DNA of 64,000 nt from Plotosus lineatus. Lineage: Eukaryota > Chordata > Actinopteri > Siluriformes > Plotosidae. Both the position numbers and the translations under genes were made by a program. Shown one piece after another: positions 21,247 to 31,144 of the stretch (positions are counted from its first letter, which is position 1; each line of letters begins with the position of its first letter). The stretch spans positions 49,915,996 to 49,979,995 of the forward strand of contig CM045732.1 of NCBI GenBank assembly GCA_024760905.1. Reading direction: 5' to 3'. The notes beneath the pieces were generated by a model, which had not been told where the DNA came from, made no database searches, and was given only the letters and a program-made list of their open reading frames with translations.

Positions 21247-21349
21247 GTACATATACATCAGTCGGGGGGGTTGATCCTATCTCATGGAATTCGGCGGTCG
21301 CGGGGGGACCTCGGTCCCAATTAACCATGGAAAGTGAGGGATCCCTGTA

Positions 21350-21667
21350 TATGATGTTTATGAGCTGCTGTCAGTAAAAAAAAAGATTTAAAAAATGAAG
21401 GCCATATTTCATAGGGTTTTTGGGAAGGATTTTTGTTAAATTTGGAGGATTTCAGAATCAGTGACTGCAGCTAAGAATACGTTTTTTTCTCTTATTTTGG
21501 ATCAGGCTTTACCAGAGTTTGCAAATTTTAGCCAAATTACTTGTGAAGACACCTAATAAGCACAATGTCTGGATTCCTATCAATAATTAGTCCTAACAAA
21601 AATCATAAAAATGTGTATAAATAACATGCTATAAATGTAAGCTCACAAGGAATGCCACTGATCATAT
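21350..21667. other. Nothing recognised
   Basis: AT-rich DNA without a recognisable repeat or gene. Confidence 0.5.
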
Positions 21668-21680
21668 GAATGCGAACCTT

Positions 21681-21972
21681 TTTTTTTTTTTTTTTACGCC
21701 GAAGTGGCTCATCAGGCCGGTGCTTATTTCCAGTTTCCATAATGTGAAGCAACTAGGAGTTCAATTCCTCCAGGATGGAACGCTAGTCCATCGCAGGTTA
21801 CCTTCCCAGTATATTTTTACTGGTACCCATTTATACTGCTGGGTGAACAGAGGCACACTTGTGGTTGAGACCTTGCCCAGTGGTCTTCGCACAGTGAGGG
21901 TCTAATTGGGATTCGAACACACAATCTCCTGATCATGAGCCCAGCACCCTAATCTCTACACCACCGGCCCCA
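21681..21972 (-). mobile_element. SINE C, minus strand, with 13-bp TSD
   Basis: Complete C family copy in reverse: a poly-A tail (as T run at 21681), ggctcatcaggccggtgctt, the ccagtatatttttactggta palindrome, tatactgctgggtgaacaga, and the head reading ggggccggtggtgtagagat on the minus strand. Flanks gaatgcgaacctt (21668-21680) and gaatgcaaacctt (21973-21985) differ at one base. Confidence 0.9.
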
Positions 21973-22039
21973 GAATGCAAACCTTGACATCATCTTATTG
22001 CCCTGGGGTTTTTTGTTTGTTTGTTTTTTGTTTTGTTTT

Positions 22040-22255
22040 TTTGCTGTACTGTATTAATCCCACAAGGGAAATTATTTTTCCCTGTATTTAGCCCATCCAA
22101 AGTGATCACACACACACTCGGAGCAGTGGGCTGCCATACACACTGGGAGAGCCTGGAGAGAAGCTGGGGGTTTGGTGCCTTTCTCAAGGGAAATTCAGCC
22201 ATTGAGTTAATAGAAGGGAAGATGCAGCTCACTTCCCCACCAACTGCTCCAACAA
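22040..22255 (-). mobile_element. SINE E-like, minus strand
   Basis: attaatcccacaagggaaat, then agcccatccaaagtgatcac and actcggagcagtgggctgcc, then tttggtgcctttctcaaggg, mirror the 3' half of SINE E at 15239-15488. The head is eroded. Confidence 0.6.
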
Positions 22256-22261
22256 AGCTTC

Positions 22262-22830
22262 TTCATAACTATATGCTTATCAGCCATAACATTAAAACCA
22301 GCTGCCTATTATTGCGTAGGTCTAATGCAAAACAGCTCTAACCCATCAAGGCAATGGACTCCACAAGACCTCTGATGTGCTGTAGTATCTTTCACCAAGC
22401 ACTTTTATTTTTCAAAGTTGCAAATGTGAACGTGTTTGTTCAGCAAACCCAACAGATGGCAAATTTAGGGGCCAGTTTTCCTCAGACTATTCCTGAACAC
22501 TATTTGCATTATAATAGAGGGTGTTATCTTGCTGAAAGAGGCTACCTCTGTTCAGAAACACTATTGCCATGAAGAGGTGTACTTGTCTGCAACAAGGTTT
22601 AAGATAGTATGTGTCAGAGTAGCATCAACATGAATTCTGACCCAAGGTTCCCTAGCAGAATATTTCCAGAACATCACATGGCTGCCAGTGGCTTTCCTGC
22701 TTCAAATAGCACATCCTGTTGTCATCTCTTCCTTACAAAAGTGACGTACATGCACCCAGCTGTTCATGTAATGTAAAAGAAAATGTTATTTATCAGACCA
22801 CTTCATGTTGTTCTTTTACTCCTGGACATG
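22262..22830 (-). pseudogene. Second Tc1-like transposase relic, minus strand
   Basis: A DNA-transposon fragment whose terminus (gcttatcagccataacatta) is familiar from fish Tc1-like elements. The plus strand carries, in reverse order, pieces of the DDE domain: aaggcaatggactccacaag near the C-terminus, tattcctgaacactatttgc, gttatcttgctgaaagaggc and gccatgaagaggtgtacttg around the catalytic core, and atgtaatgtaaaagaaaatg further upstream. No continuous frame survives. It is a different family from the Tc1 relic at 8461. Confidence 0.7.
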
Positions 22831-23082
22831 CATTCATTATGGTTAATGATTGGGGAACTTTGTGTTGATACCACATGTCATTCAACAATATCTTTTCACT
22901 TCCGTTGCTCATTTGTGTCACATAAAATTGAAAAGCAGTTTAATTCTGTTCACTCTTCGCATCGTGGTGAATATTTCAGCTATTCATCGCTTCATACAGC
23001 TTGTTTTTGTTGATTTTGCATTAGACCTCTTATTCTGTGCGCCTATGTGTCAGACCATGGGTCAATGACTCTTTGTGTTTTT
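22831..23082. other. Nothing recognised
   Basis: No repeat or gene signature found. Confidence 0.4.
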
Positions 23083-23187
23083 CTGGCAAGCTGTTCTGGG
23101 TGTATCCTTTATTTGTTCCGTGTCGGCTGAGATAGACTCAGTCTACCCATGACCCCAATAAGCGGTCTGGCAAACATGTGAATGAGT
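23083..23187 (+). repeat. SINE D tail fragment
   Basis: ctggcaagctgttctgggtg, then gtcggctgagatagactcag and tgaccccaataagcggtctg match the D/B tail; the rest of the SINE is absent. Confidence 0.65.
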
Positions 23188-23275
23188 CTTTTTTCCCATC
23201 GGCTGTTCCCTTCAGGGGTCGCCACAGCGAATCATCTGCCGCCATCTCACCCTATCCACTGCATGTTCTTCTCTT
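23188..23275 (-). mobile_element. RTE LINE extreme 3' end, minus strand
   Basis: cggctgttcccttcaggggt, then cgccacagcgaatcatctgc and catctcaccctatccact are the antisense LINE tail. About 85 bases remain. Confidence 0.8.
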
Positions 23276-23289
23276 AATGAGTGATAAAA

Positions 23290-23975
23290 TTATTTCATTT
23301 TATAATGCTGAACTGCATAATTCCACTCAAGTCTTCGGGAAGCCACACCTGAGTGAAGGAAGCATACACCCTGAATAGCTTGCCAGTCCATCACAGGGCC
23401 AACAGGCCATTTACATTCACACTTATACCTTGTTACAATTTGAAACAGGTAATTAACCTACTATGCATGTCTTCACGGGCAGTTGTGGCCCAGTGGTAGG
23501 GTGCTGGATTACTAGACCGAAAGTCAGGGGGTTTAAGTACCACTATCACTGAATGTCACTGCTGTCCCATATGCCCAGGTTATGAAAGGCCGGCCATGTC
23601 TCTCACAGTCTATGGTGAGAGGAATGTCAAAAAAACTAATGCTGACTTTCGTAAAGAGTAGACTGCACTGCCGTCAGCATGTTTCTGCCCTGCGATGACC
23701 TGCCGAGCTGTCCAGGGTGTACTTTGCCCTTTCCAAGAGACAGCTGAGATGGGTACCAGCCTCTCCATGACTCTAATTAAGTGGTTCAGAAAATAAATGA
23801 TTGAATGTATGCACGTTTTTACACTGTGAGAGGAACATCTTGAAGAAATCTGTGCAAGCACAGCGAGAACATGCAAACTCCATGCAGTGAAACCCTCGCC
23901 GAGCCTAGGACTCAAACTCAGGACTTTTTTGCTGGAAGGCAACCATCCTAATAACTATACCACTATGCCACACCC
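23290..23975 (-). mobile_element. SINE D, minus strand, split by a SINE B
   Basis: The tail side (acaccctgaatagcttgcca, then gaaacaggtaattaacctac) lies at 23290-23473. The head side (aacatgcaaactccatgcag, then gcaaccatcctaataactat) lies at 23808-23975. SINE B sits between them. Confidence 0.8.
23474..23807 (+). mobile_element. SINE B inserted in SINE D
   Basis: Head gggcagttgtggcccagtgg and the SINE A type body (ggccggccatgtctctcaca to ctgactttcgtaaagagtag) lead to the SINE D type tail (cctgccgagctgtccagggt to ctctaattaagtggttcaga, then aaaataaatgattgaatg). Imperfect flanks tatgcatgtctt (23462-23473) and tatgcacgtttt (23808-23819) match the expected duplication with two differences. Confidence 0.85.
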
Positions 23976-24483
23976 TGTTACATGATAAAAAGACATCCAC
24001 AGCATCATACACAATCTCGAACAATTGCATCACTGGCATAATTCCGCTATAGTCAGAGGATTTAAGTGGAAAGGGGTAGCTGTAAGGCTCTTATGGTGGC
24101 AAAGTTATAATCTTGACAAGCAAACTGGGTGTAACTGGCACAGCATTTAGAGCTTTTTATACTTCGAAGCTAGAGTTATGCTTTCTGCAGTGTAAATTCC
24201 AATGTATTGCATTAAATTGGGTTACATATGAAGTCAGAGAGTGGTTTTCAAATGACCCTGCTCGATAAATATGTATAAATCAGAGAGATAGGAGGAAAGA
24301 GAGAGTGAGTAATTGAAAGGTGAAGAATAAAGATAAAGATATCTTTATATTGTTAACTGTTGCATGAACAATGAAAATCAGTTTAGCAGCTCTTTATTGA
24401 TCAGAAATTATAAGAAAGAAAAACGGGCACAAGAGAAAACTAATGAACTAAGCTATACATGTGCATAGATCTACACTCACATA
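23976..24483. other. Nothing recognised
   Basis: AT-rich DNA without a gene or repeat signature. Confidence 0.5.
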
Positions 24484-24485
24484 TA

Positions 24486-24986
24486 CAGGGATCCCTCGCT
24501 ACTTTGCGCTTCAATTCATGCGGCTTCAGTGTATCGCGTTTTATTTTTTTAAATATTCATCGAATTAAAAAATAAGGAAATTAAGGAATAATACGGGGAA
24601 AAGTTAAGGAAAATGCCACAAAAACAAGGCCAATTATGCAAAAAAAAAAAAAAAACAATCAACACAAAACAAAAACCAACCCGAAATCTCCCATCAAAAC
24701 TACTTACATTGTTGTGAGGTGCGCATCTGAGTGTGTGCATGCGTGTGTCTGTATGTGTGTGTACTGTATTTATATTTTATTTACATCTTATGCATTATTT
24801 TTTAATATATAATTGTTATTATAAGCATTTATAGCATTGAATATGTATTTATTGTTATTATATACACATATACATGTACGCATACGTCAGTCAGAGGGGG
24901 TTGGTGGGGGTGATCCTACTTTGCGGATTTCGGTGATCGCGTGGGGATCTTGGTCCCAATTAACCACAGAAAGTGAGGGATCCCTG
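24486..24986 (+). mobile_element. Complete Tigger/pogo-like MITE, 501 bp
   Basis: Reference copy. It runs from CAGGGATCCCTCGCTACTTT to AAAGTGAGGGATCCCTG, with TA on both sides (24484-24485, 24987-24988), the duplication made by Tc1/mariner-type elements. Only about the terminal 14 bases are inverted repeats. The interior has an A-rich tract, a TG-rich tract and a GGGGG block followed by a G-rich right end. No coding capacity. The ends and TA target fit the pogo/Tigger group, inferred from memory of that style of terminus. Confidence 0.85.
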
Positions 24987-24988
24987 TA

Positions 24989-25796
24989 TATGCATACTTA
25001 TGTACACATATAGACACATAAACATACATACACACATACTGTATATTCTATACATACCTATACGTATATCTATTCACATACTCACACATTTATATATTTA
25101 CATATTCACACATATATAGAAGGGTACATGACAGTCAAAGGTGAATGATATACAGCTCGTAAGACGTTGAGTTTTTAATTTTACAGTATATGATGATAAA
25201 ATGTTATGATGTTCGAAACCTGCTCTAAACATTTTCTTGGTGAATGATTTAACTGTCCGGAGGAGATTGGCATGACTTAACCAAAATATGTAAACAAGCC
25301 TTAGATTGCATAAATAAATGCACAGGCCAAAGCACATCCTCTTTTTATCGGATCAGTTAATTATGATCTATGCGTTTCATCCCCTTTGACTAACTGTCCC
25401 TAGTAAAAGACTTTCTATAATGGCGATTTCACATTATGTTGAGGCTCAATAAAGCATGGTTCCATCCCTTGTGCTTGATGCAGTTCATACTGTATACACC
25501 GCAGATGCAGGTATGACACTGACACTCATCGGGATGCTGTCTGAGTAGGGACTTGAGGGGATTGAAGTCTGCAGGGAACGGAGAGATCAGGAAAAGATTA
25601 GATGCTTTTTGAAGTATGTGCTGTCTCTGTGCATATCCCAAGTCCCTGCTCTCTGTAGTGTACTGAAAGTGTAAACTGTGGATTTAAATGGTTTCAGCAT
25701 GCATGCATGTCTGTGTCTTTGAACCGAGAAAGGTTGGGGGTGTTTGCTTGGCTTCCATCCTACGTACACACCAGCAGAAATGAGGGGTGAACACAA
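24989..25796. other. Nothing recognised
   Basis: ACATA-rich low-complexity sequence to about 25115, then unique DNA without a recognisable gene. Confidence 0.45.
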
Positions 25797-25922
25797 TCAT
25801 TCATTCATTCATTTTCTGGACTGCTTACTCCGAATTAGGGTCGCAGGGAGGCTGGTTCCCATGTCAACTGACGCTGGACAAGGGTGGGTTACACCCTGAA
25901 AAGCTTGCCATGCCATTCCAGG
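25797..25922 (-). repeat. SINE B/D tail fragment, minus strand
   Basis: tcattcattcattttctgga, then ttagggtcgcagggaggctg and acaccctgaaaagcttgcca are the antisense tail shared by SINE B and SINE D. Confidence 0.75.
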
Positions 25923-26237
25923 TAATGTATACTTAAGTAAAAGGTGTTTTAATATTTAAATGTAAATTTTTATAATTGACATGATTTCATTTATATGAAA
26001 TTTCATAAAAATTTGTGTTCAAAATTTTATGACTTATTAATTTTTCCAAAATAAAAAATGGCCAATGTGGACAATAAAACCCAAGCATACAATCTTAGTG
26101 ATTTCAGACATCTGTGTAAAGTTAAGGACTTTTTCTACAATCGTTGTTAAGAATACTCTTCGCGTTTCATACCTGTTGTTAGCGCTGTTTGATACACTGT
26201 CACATGGCTATTCCGGTTTTGATCATTATTGTAATTC

Positions 26238-26458
26238 GAGGGCATAGTGGCCTGGTGTATAGCGCTATGTCACAAAGCTAAAAAGTACAGTTAGCTTAGG
26301 TCAACTGGCTACATTCAGTTTAACTGGTGTGTGAATGCAGGTGTAAATGTTTGCCTGTTTTGGCCCAGGAATGTTCCAAAAAACAGTTCACTGTGTGCCC
26401 CACCTTTTGTTCACAGTCAGCAGGTATTGGCTCCAGTTTCCCTGCAACACTCAATAAT
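26238..26458 (+). repeat. Degenerate SINE D-like fragment
   Basis: gcatagtggcctggtgtata at the left, and cacagtcagcaggtattggc then tccagtttccctgcaacact at the right, resemble the head and tail of SINE D. The middle is eroded. Confidence 0.4.
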
Positions 26459-26460
26459 AT

Positions 26461-26511
26461 CTTCTTCTTCTTTTCCTTTTGGCTGTTCACTTTCAGGGGT
26501 CACCACAAATT
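26461..26511 (-). mobile_element. RTE LINE 3' tail, minus strand
   Basis: ttcttcttcttttccttttg, then gctgttcactttcaggggtc and accacaaa are the last 50 bases of an antisense LINE. The sequence stops at the insertion point of SINE C. Confidence 0.75.
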
Positions 26512-26523
26512 ACTATAATCATT

Positions 26524-26815
26524 GGGGCCAATGGCGTAGTGGTTAGGGTGCTGTGCTCATGATCAGGAGGTTGTGTGTTCAAATCAAAGTTAGACCCCCA
26601 CTGTGCTAAGACCCCTGGCGAGGTCTTAACCACAAGTGTGTCTCTGTTCACCCAGCAGTATAAATGGCTACCAGTAAAATATACTGAGAAGGTAACCTGC
26701 GATGGACTAGCGTCCCATCCAGGAGAAGTTGAACTCCTGGTTGCTTCACACTACAGAAAACCACAAATAAGCACCGGCCTGATGAGCCACTGGGCTCAGG
26801 TGTAAGAAGCCCCAG
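26524..26815 (+). mobile_element. SINE C, complete with 12-bp TSD (reference copy)
   Basis: Reference SINE C. tRNA-like head (ggggccaatggcgtagtggt, then catgatcaggaggttgtgtg, B box gtgttcaaatc), then actgtgctaagacccctggc, cacccagcagtataaatggc, a ccagtaaaatatactgagaa stretch, tgcgatggactagcgtccca and ggcctgatgagccactgggc, ending gtaagaagcccc. Exact direct repeat actataatcatt at 26512-26523 and 26816-26827. Its tail does not match the RTE LINE, so its helper is unknown. Confidence 0.92.
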
Positions 26816-26827
26816 ACTATAATCATT

Positions 26828-27213
26828 ATAACAAGATAATGAATGAATGCATTCATTTTCTCTGGTTTCCAGCTTACTTGTCAACCGAGAATTAGCAAGG
26901 TCTATCTGCCATTTTATTCAAATGATAACAACAGACCTTGTTAATTCTTGGGTGCCATATTGCCAGGCCTCTCTGATGTTGTTTGCTGTTCTACTGACCG
27001 CTGCCTCTTACCTAACTATGACTTTCTGTCTGACAATTTGGAATTCTTTGCAAGCTTTACAACAGTGGTGCCTTCACTTCACAATTTCTGGAAGATGCCT
27101 GCACAAAATTTTGTAAATATATCTTTCTTCTCTTTTGACCTAATTATACACACTTAAAGATGTGCGTTCGTGTGTCCTTTCTCATTTAATTTTGGATAGA
27201 TTCATTATTACTT
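26828..27213. other. Nothing recognised
   Basis: Unique-looking sequence. An open frame at 26847-27116 has hydrophobic stretches but no recognisable domain, and I do not call it. Confidence 0.4.
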
Positions 27214-27724
27214 AGGGGTGGTTCAACATTTTCAACATTTTCCCAAGTGCACAGAGAGTACTCTTTATTTGGACCCCCCCCAGAAAGTGTACAAATAAAT
27301 GTTGATGATGTCTCGGCAGGATTTTTTAATAAGATATTAAACAAAACAATGGTCAAACCTCTTTTATAAAATAAATCAATATATTTCCTTGATCGATACC
27401 TCTTTTATACACCAGTCAAATAATAATGAAAGCAATAAAAAATTATACTTTTAAAGAATTCTTTTTAATAACACCTGCTTTAATATTAATATTAAGATAT
27501 TTGGTTTTAATAATAAAAATTACATTGTTTTTAATATTATTATTTTATATTAAAATATAATTCAGAATGTCTGCATTTTTTATTGGTCATTGGCTTTTGG
27601 ACGACCACGCTTCAGCTTGTGATCAGCTGCCTTCTGATGTTTCAGCAGCTGATACCGGGTTGGTAGTATTCATTGCAGACTTTGCAGATATGCAACACCA
27701 CAACACCGCAGGTGGTTGGTGAAT

Positions 27725-27803
<79 letters not shown>

Positions 27804-27900
27804 CACAAGCGCATGTATTATTGTTGATCGACATTTTTATAATATTAAAAAGCGTACACAGACATCTTAACTTAAATGTTGAAAATATTGAATGACCCCT
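27214..27900. mobile_element. Harbinger-like MITE with 26-bp terminal inverted repeats
   Basis: Left end GGGGTGGTTCAACATTTTCA (from 27215) and the reverse complement of the right end, GGGGTCATTCAATATTTTCA, form a clear inverted repeat with TTA on each outer side. A 3-base TWA duplication and G-rich termini are PIF/Harbinger traits. The interior is AT-rich, then carries ctgccttctgatgtttcagc and a GATA/GATT microsatellite (27725-27803), then a conserved right part with attattgttgatcgacattt. The right part recurs at 30674-30958. Confidence 0.7.
27725..27803. repeat. (GATA)n(GATT)n microsatellite
   Basis: About 12 GATA units then about 7 GATT units, inside the Harbinger-like MITE. The other copy at 30674 lacks it, so it expanded after insertion. 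Confidence 0.95.
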
Positions 27901-27902
27901 TA

Positions 27903-28274
27903 TGCCACTGAGTTGTTTACATTTTTAAAAAAAAATGAAATTGTACCAAATATTGTATTTACAATGTCAGGTCTCCAATCTATTTTGTTTTCAATTACAT
28001 TTTTTTAAAATGCTTTGAATAAGAAAGAGGCAGGGATCTGCAGGAACCAGAAATACCTTGCTGAATTTCCCCATAGCATTCAATTCCATTTAAAGACTCC
28101 TTCAAGTGACATGAGGAAGAATCATTGAGAGGAACCAAATTCAAAATGGAAACCCATCCTTATTGAGGCAAATCCTGATAAAACTACAAGCCATGTCGCA
28201 GAAACGTCACTGTAGTTTAATATGATGTCTAGCTGGTTATTTTATAAATGTAATGGTAATTGTAGTTATAAATA
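27903..28274. other. Nothing recognised
   Basis: No repeat or gene signature found. Confidence 0.45.
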
Positions 28275-28567
28275 ATTCATTCATTTGCTGAATGCTTAAT
28301 CAGAATTAGTTTGGCGGGGAGGCTGGTGCTCATCTGAGCCGATTCTGGGCGAGGGCAGAGTATACCCTGGACCGCTTGCAAGGCCATCACAGGGCAGAAG
28401 CACGCTGACAGCAACCCAATTTCCTACTCATTACAAATGACAGCAATGGTTCTTTTACATGCTCGCACTACAGACAGTTAGAGGCATGGCTGACCTTTCA
28501 TAACCCAGTTAGCTGCACTTGGGGGACCTTCGGATCAGTAATCCAGCAACCTACCACCGGCTCACCA
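28275..28567 (-). mobile_element. SINE B, minus strand
   Basis: Antisense tail (cagaattagtttggcgggga, then gcgagggcagagtataccct) followed by the body (agcaatggttcttttacatg, tcataacccagttagctgca) and the head near 28560 (ggatcagtaatccagcaacc). It is diverged. Confidence 0.8.
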
Positions 28568-29742
28568 CTGACCCAGTCAAAAATCATTTTAGTTAAAAAA
28601 GTTTATTTCATCAACAGTGACAATATCTCCATTTATAGTCTTCAATCAAGCCCTGAGCTGACATAGAAGAGATGAAATAACAAACTCCTCTGGTGGAATT
28701 TGGTGTGTTTCAGAGTGGAGAAAAGTACAGAGATTGACATTTCAGTCGAGAGCAGCGGGGATTTAACTGCCTCCTTTTTACTTGACATCCCAAGTGCTTG
28801 GCACCCAAGAAACATAATGTCCCACTTCCCAGTGCTCATATACCAACAATAATGTGGCTCCATTACAGTCTATAGCACTCAGCAGGATGCGCAACGGTAG
28901 GAAGATTATGTTTGTACCATAATAATGATTGGCACTGACAATGACAAACACTGACCCTGGTCAAATGAACAAATCAACAAAGATATGAAGCAAAACACCC
29001 TACAGGTAAATTGTGCTGCCCTCAGAACCACATACCATGGATTCCCCTGCCATGCATGATTGCAGACAGGGGCGTTGCGGAATTGGCCTCAGAGCAGCAG
29101 GTTGGATAGCTCTAAGTCACTTAAGGAAATATGCAAATTTGTCCCACAGTGAGAAAAATTCACCTCAGCATGACACTAATCTTTTAGCTTCCCATACAAA
29201 TAATTTATTAATTTAATATTCATGCGCACAGCAGGCTGATGCCTTCACCTTTGTATATGCCTGATTGAGAGACATTTCACACCATTCAGTCTTATTGTAT
29301 GTATTATTGTTGCTTGGTTGGTTGGATGCCTTTGCATAAGTTAGTTATAAAAATCATTTGGCGACTCAGATATTTTACATAAATCTAAGTATGCTGTACT
29401 GCCTCTTAAGTATATCAGTGACAAGTTGTTTTCCATCAATCCAAACAGCAATTGATGTTCCATGATGTACATCCCTATTTTAGTCTGTTAGTAAATAGCT
29501 AAGATTGCTGTGATAGACATTGCAAAAAGTGATCTGTATGGGTTTTGAAAAAGCTTGTAATAACCAGCTTTCACCAGACACCTTGGCATTATCTAAGGCT
29601 GTGCCTGGACCATTCACATTTCTGTATATTTAAGTACCCTACATCATACATTAGTTGTTAATCATTGGTATGTCAGAGTGATAACACTTTTTTCCATGGA
29701 CCAATAAAAAAAAAACATTATTGTAAGACAATCACAGTGTTT
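28568..29742. other. Nothing recognised
   Basis: Unique DNA. Short open frames at 28642-28863 and 29013-29216 have no supporting features. Confidence 0.45.
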
Positions 29743-30004
29743 GCGATCTGTTGTTCAAAACACAGTTGTTTTTTAACCACTGGTTAAGTAGAGTTAACCG
29801 AACGTTAAATTTAACGCTGCCGTTATCTTGTTATTCAAAACTCGGTTAACTTTAACCAAGTGTTAAGTTGACGTTAAAGTTAACACACCTAAGGACCACC
29901 ATTAAATTTTTAACAGTGTGGTTAACTTGCAAGATGGCGTTCATGGCTAACACTGCATTCATGATGCCACATCAGCGAGGCTGGATTCTTATAAATATTA
30001 TTAA

Positions 30005-30673
30005 TATTATAGTTCAACCAAAAACATTCTCAAATATATTTCAAACTGCATCTGCAAGTACATGTGCTAAATACAGTTACAAATTGAGCTAAAGTTATTT
30101 ATCTATTCAAAGACACAAACAAATCTTCATACATGTCGACAGCACAAAGACATACTATTTTTTAATATATTTTATTATTTTTATTTATTATTTTTTTATA
30201 TATATTATTAAAATATATTTTATAAAAGTACTGAGCATTAGGCTGCAGATACAGGCTGGATGGCTTATGATTATTTGAGCCATTCATTCTCTGTGCGTCA
30301 ATGTTTGTGTTCTAATACATGTGCAGGAGCCGGAGGTGGTGCTAACAAACTGTGCTTTATTCTCACACTCTCACGTTGTTTGATTGACAGTGTTCAGCTA
30401 TTATTGGTTACTGATAATACTATGTTTGTTGATTGGTCAGTTCAGGCGTGCACATGCGCAGTGCCCGTTACATGTTAATTTCCGGTTTACTTCCTGACTC
30501 TAGTCATTCGGAACTTATCTCCGACTTTCTCCTCAATAACACTCATTAAGTTTATTTATAAGATTGTGAATACACATCATTTCTTGTCCAGCAGAACTCA
30601 AATCCTGCTGTGGGGGGGGGGGGGGGGCACGTGCACACTGTGCCCCCCCCCCCCCCCCCAACCTACGCCCTTG
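30005..30673 (-). mobile_element. hAT-like element copy 2, reverse, 3' truncated
   Basis: Reverse-complement match to 19652-20325. The terminus at 30668-30673 reads CAAGGGCGTAGGTTGG on the minus strand. Matching interior landmarks are actgcgcatgtgc-type sequence near 30448, gaggcggtgctaac-type sequence near 30335 and agttcaaccaaaaacattct at 30013. The last 435 bases of the element are missing. The CA tract of copy 1 is replaced here by long G and C runs. Confidence 0.8.
30612..30659. repeat. G16 / C17 homopolymer pair
   Basis: Sixteen G (30612-30627), a 15-base cacgtgcacactgtg spacer, then about 17 C (30643-30659). They can pair as a GC hairpin or form G-quadruplex structures. Sequencing or assembly error in run length is likely. 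Confidence 0.85.
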
Positions 30674-30958
30674 ATCAGCTGCCTTCTGATGTTTCAGCAG
30701 CTGATACTGGGTTGGGTTGTACTGTATTCATTGCAGACTTTGCAGATATGCAACACCGTAGGTGGTTGGCGAATCGCGCATTGAGAGTTTTAAAACGTAA
30801 ATGCACCAAAAAAAAATTTATTCACGAGCGCATGTATTATTGTTGATCGACATTTTTATACGTACTATTAAAAAGCGTACACAGACATCTTACCCCCTCC
30901 CCCTTAGCGTATGTTTTGTACGCTTAGGAAAATGTTGAAAATGTTGAATGACCCCCCC
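30674..30958. mobile_element. Harbinger-like MITE right half, copy 2
   Basis: gatcagctgccttctgatgt, then tgcagatatgcaacaccgta, attattgttgatcgacattt and gttgaaaatgttgaatgacc match 27620-27900, and the end is again followed by TTA (30959-30961). The left half is absent, replaced by the hAT-like copy. Confidence 0.75.
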
Positions 30959-31144
30959 TTAGTGCTAACCAGTAACGTTAACCACGCTGTTAACTTTGAC
31001 GGCAATGTTAACTAACGACGTGACTAACCATGCTTTGAACAACGCATATTTAACGGTCGGTGAGCTAATGGCTGGTTAAAAATTTAACCAGCTGTTAGGG
31101 GCTAACAAGTGGTTAAAATAACCGTGTTTTGAACAACCGGCCCC

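Larger units (their letters stand above)
18583..21347 (+). mobile_element. Tigger/pogo-like MITE, broken by nested insertions
   Basis: The left end CAGGGATCCCTCGCTACTTC begins at 18583 and the left half runs to about 18897. The right half resumes at 21247 (gtacatatacatcag, ggggggttgatcctatctca) and ends GAGGGATCCCTG... context at 21347, followed by TA. Removing the insertions at 18898-21087 and 21105-21246 leaves an element of about 500 bases like the complete one at 24486. The left flank is CA in place of the expected TA. Confidence 0.85.
29743..31144. mobile_element. Outer palindromic element with GTTGTTCAAAACAC termini
   Basis: The left arm (29743-29930, from ctgttgttcaaaacacagtt) and right arm (30962-31144, ending aaccgtgttttgaacaaccg) are inverted relative to each other. 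Both are full of GTTAA/TTAAC motifs, so the element folds back on itself. Between them lie pieces of a hAT-like element (30005-30673) and of the Harbinger-like MITE (30674-30958). It resembles PIF/Harbinger-style MITEs but the exact family and duplication are not established. Confidence 0.6.

Noticed and set aside
27725..27803. CRISPR-like regular repeats
   Set aside because: Simple GATA/GATT units without spacers in a eukaryotic repeat context.
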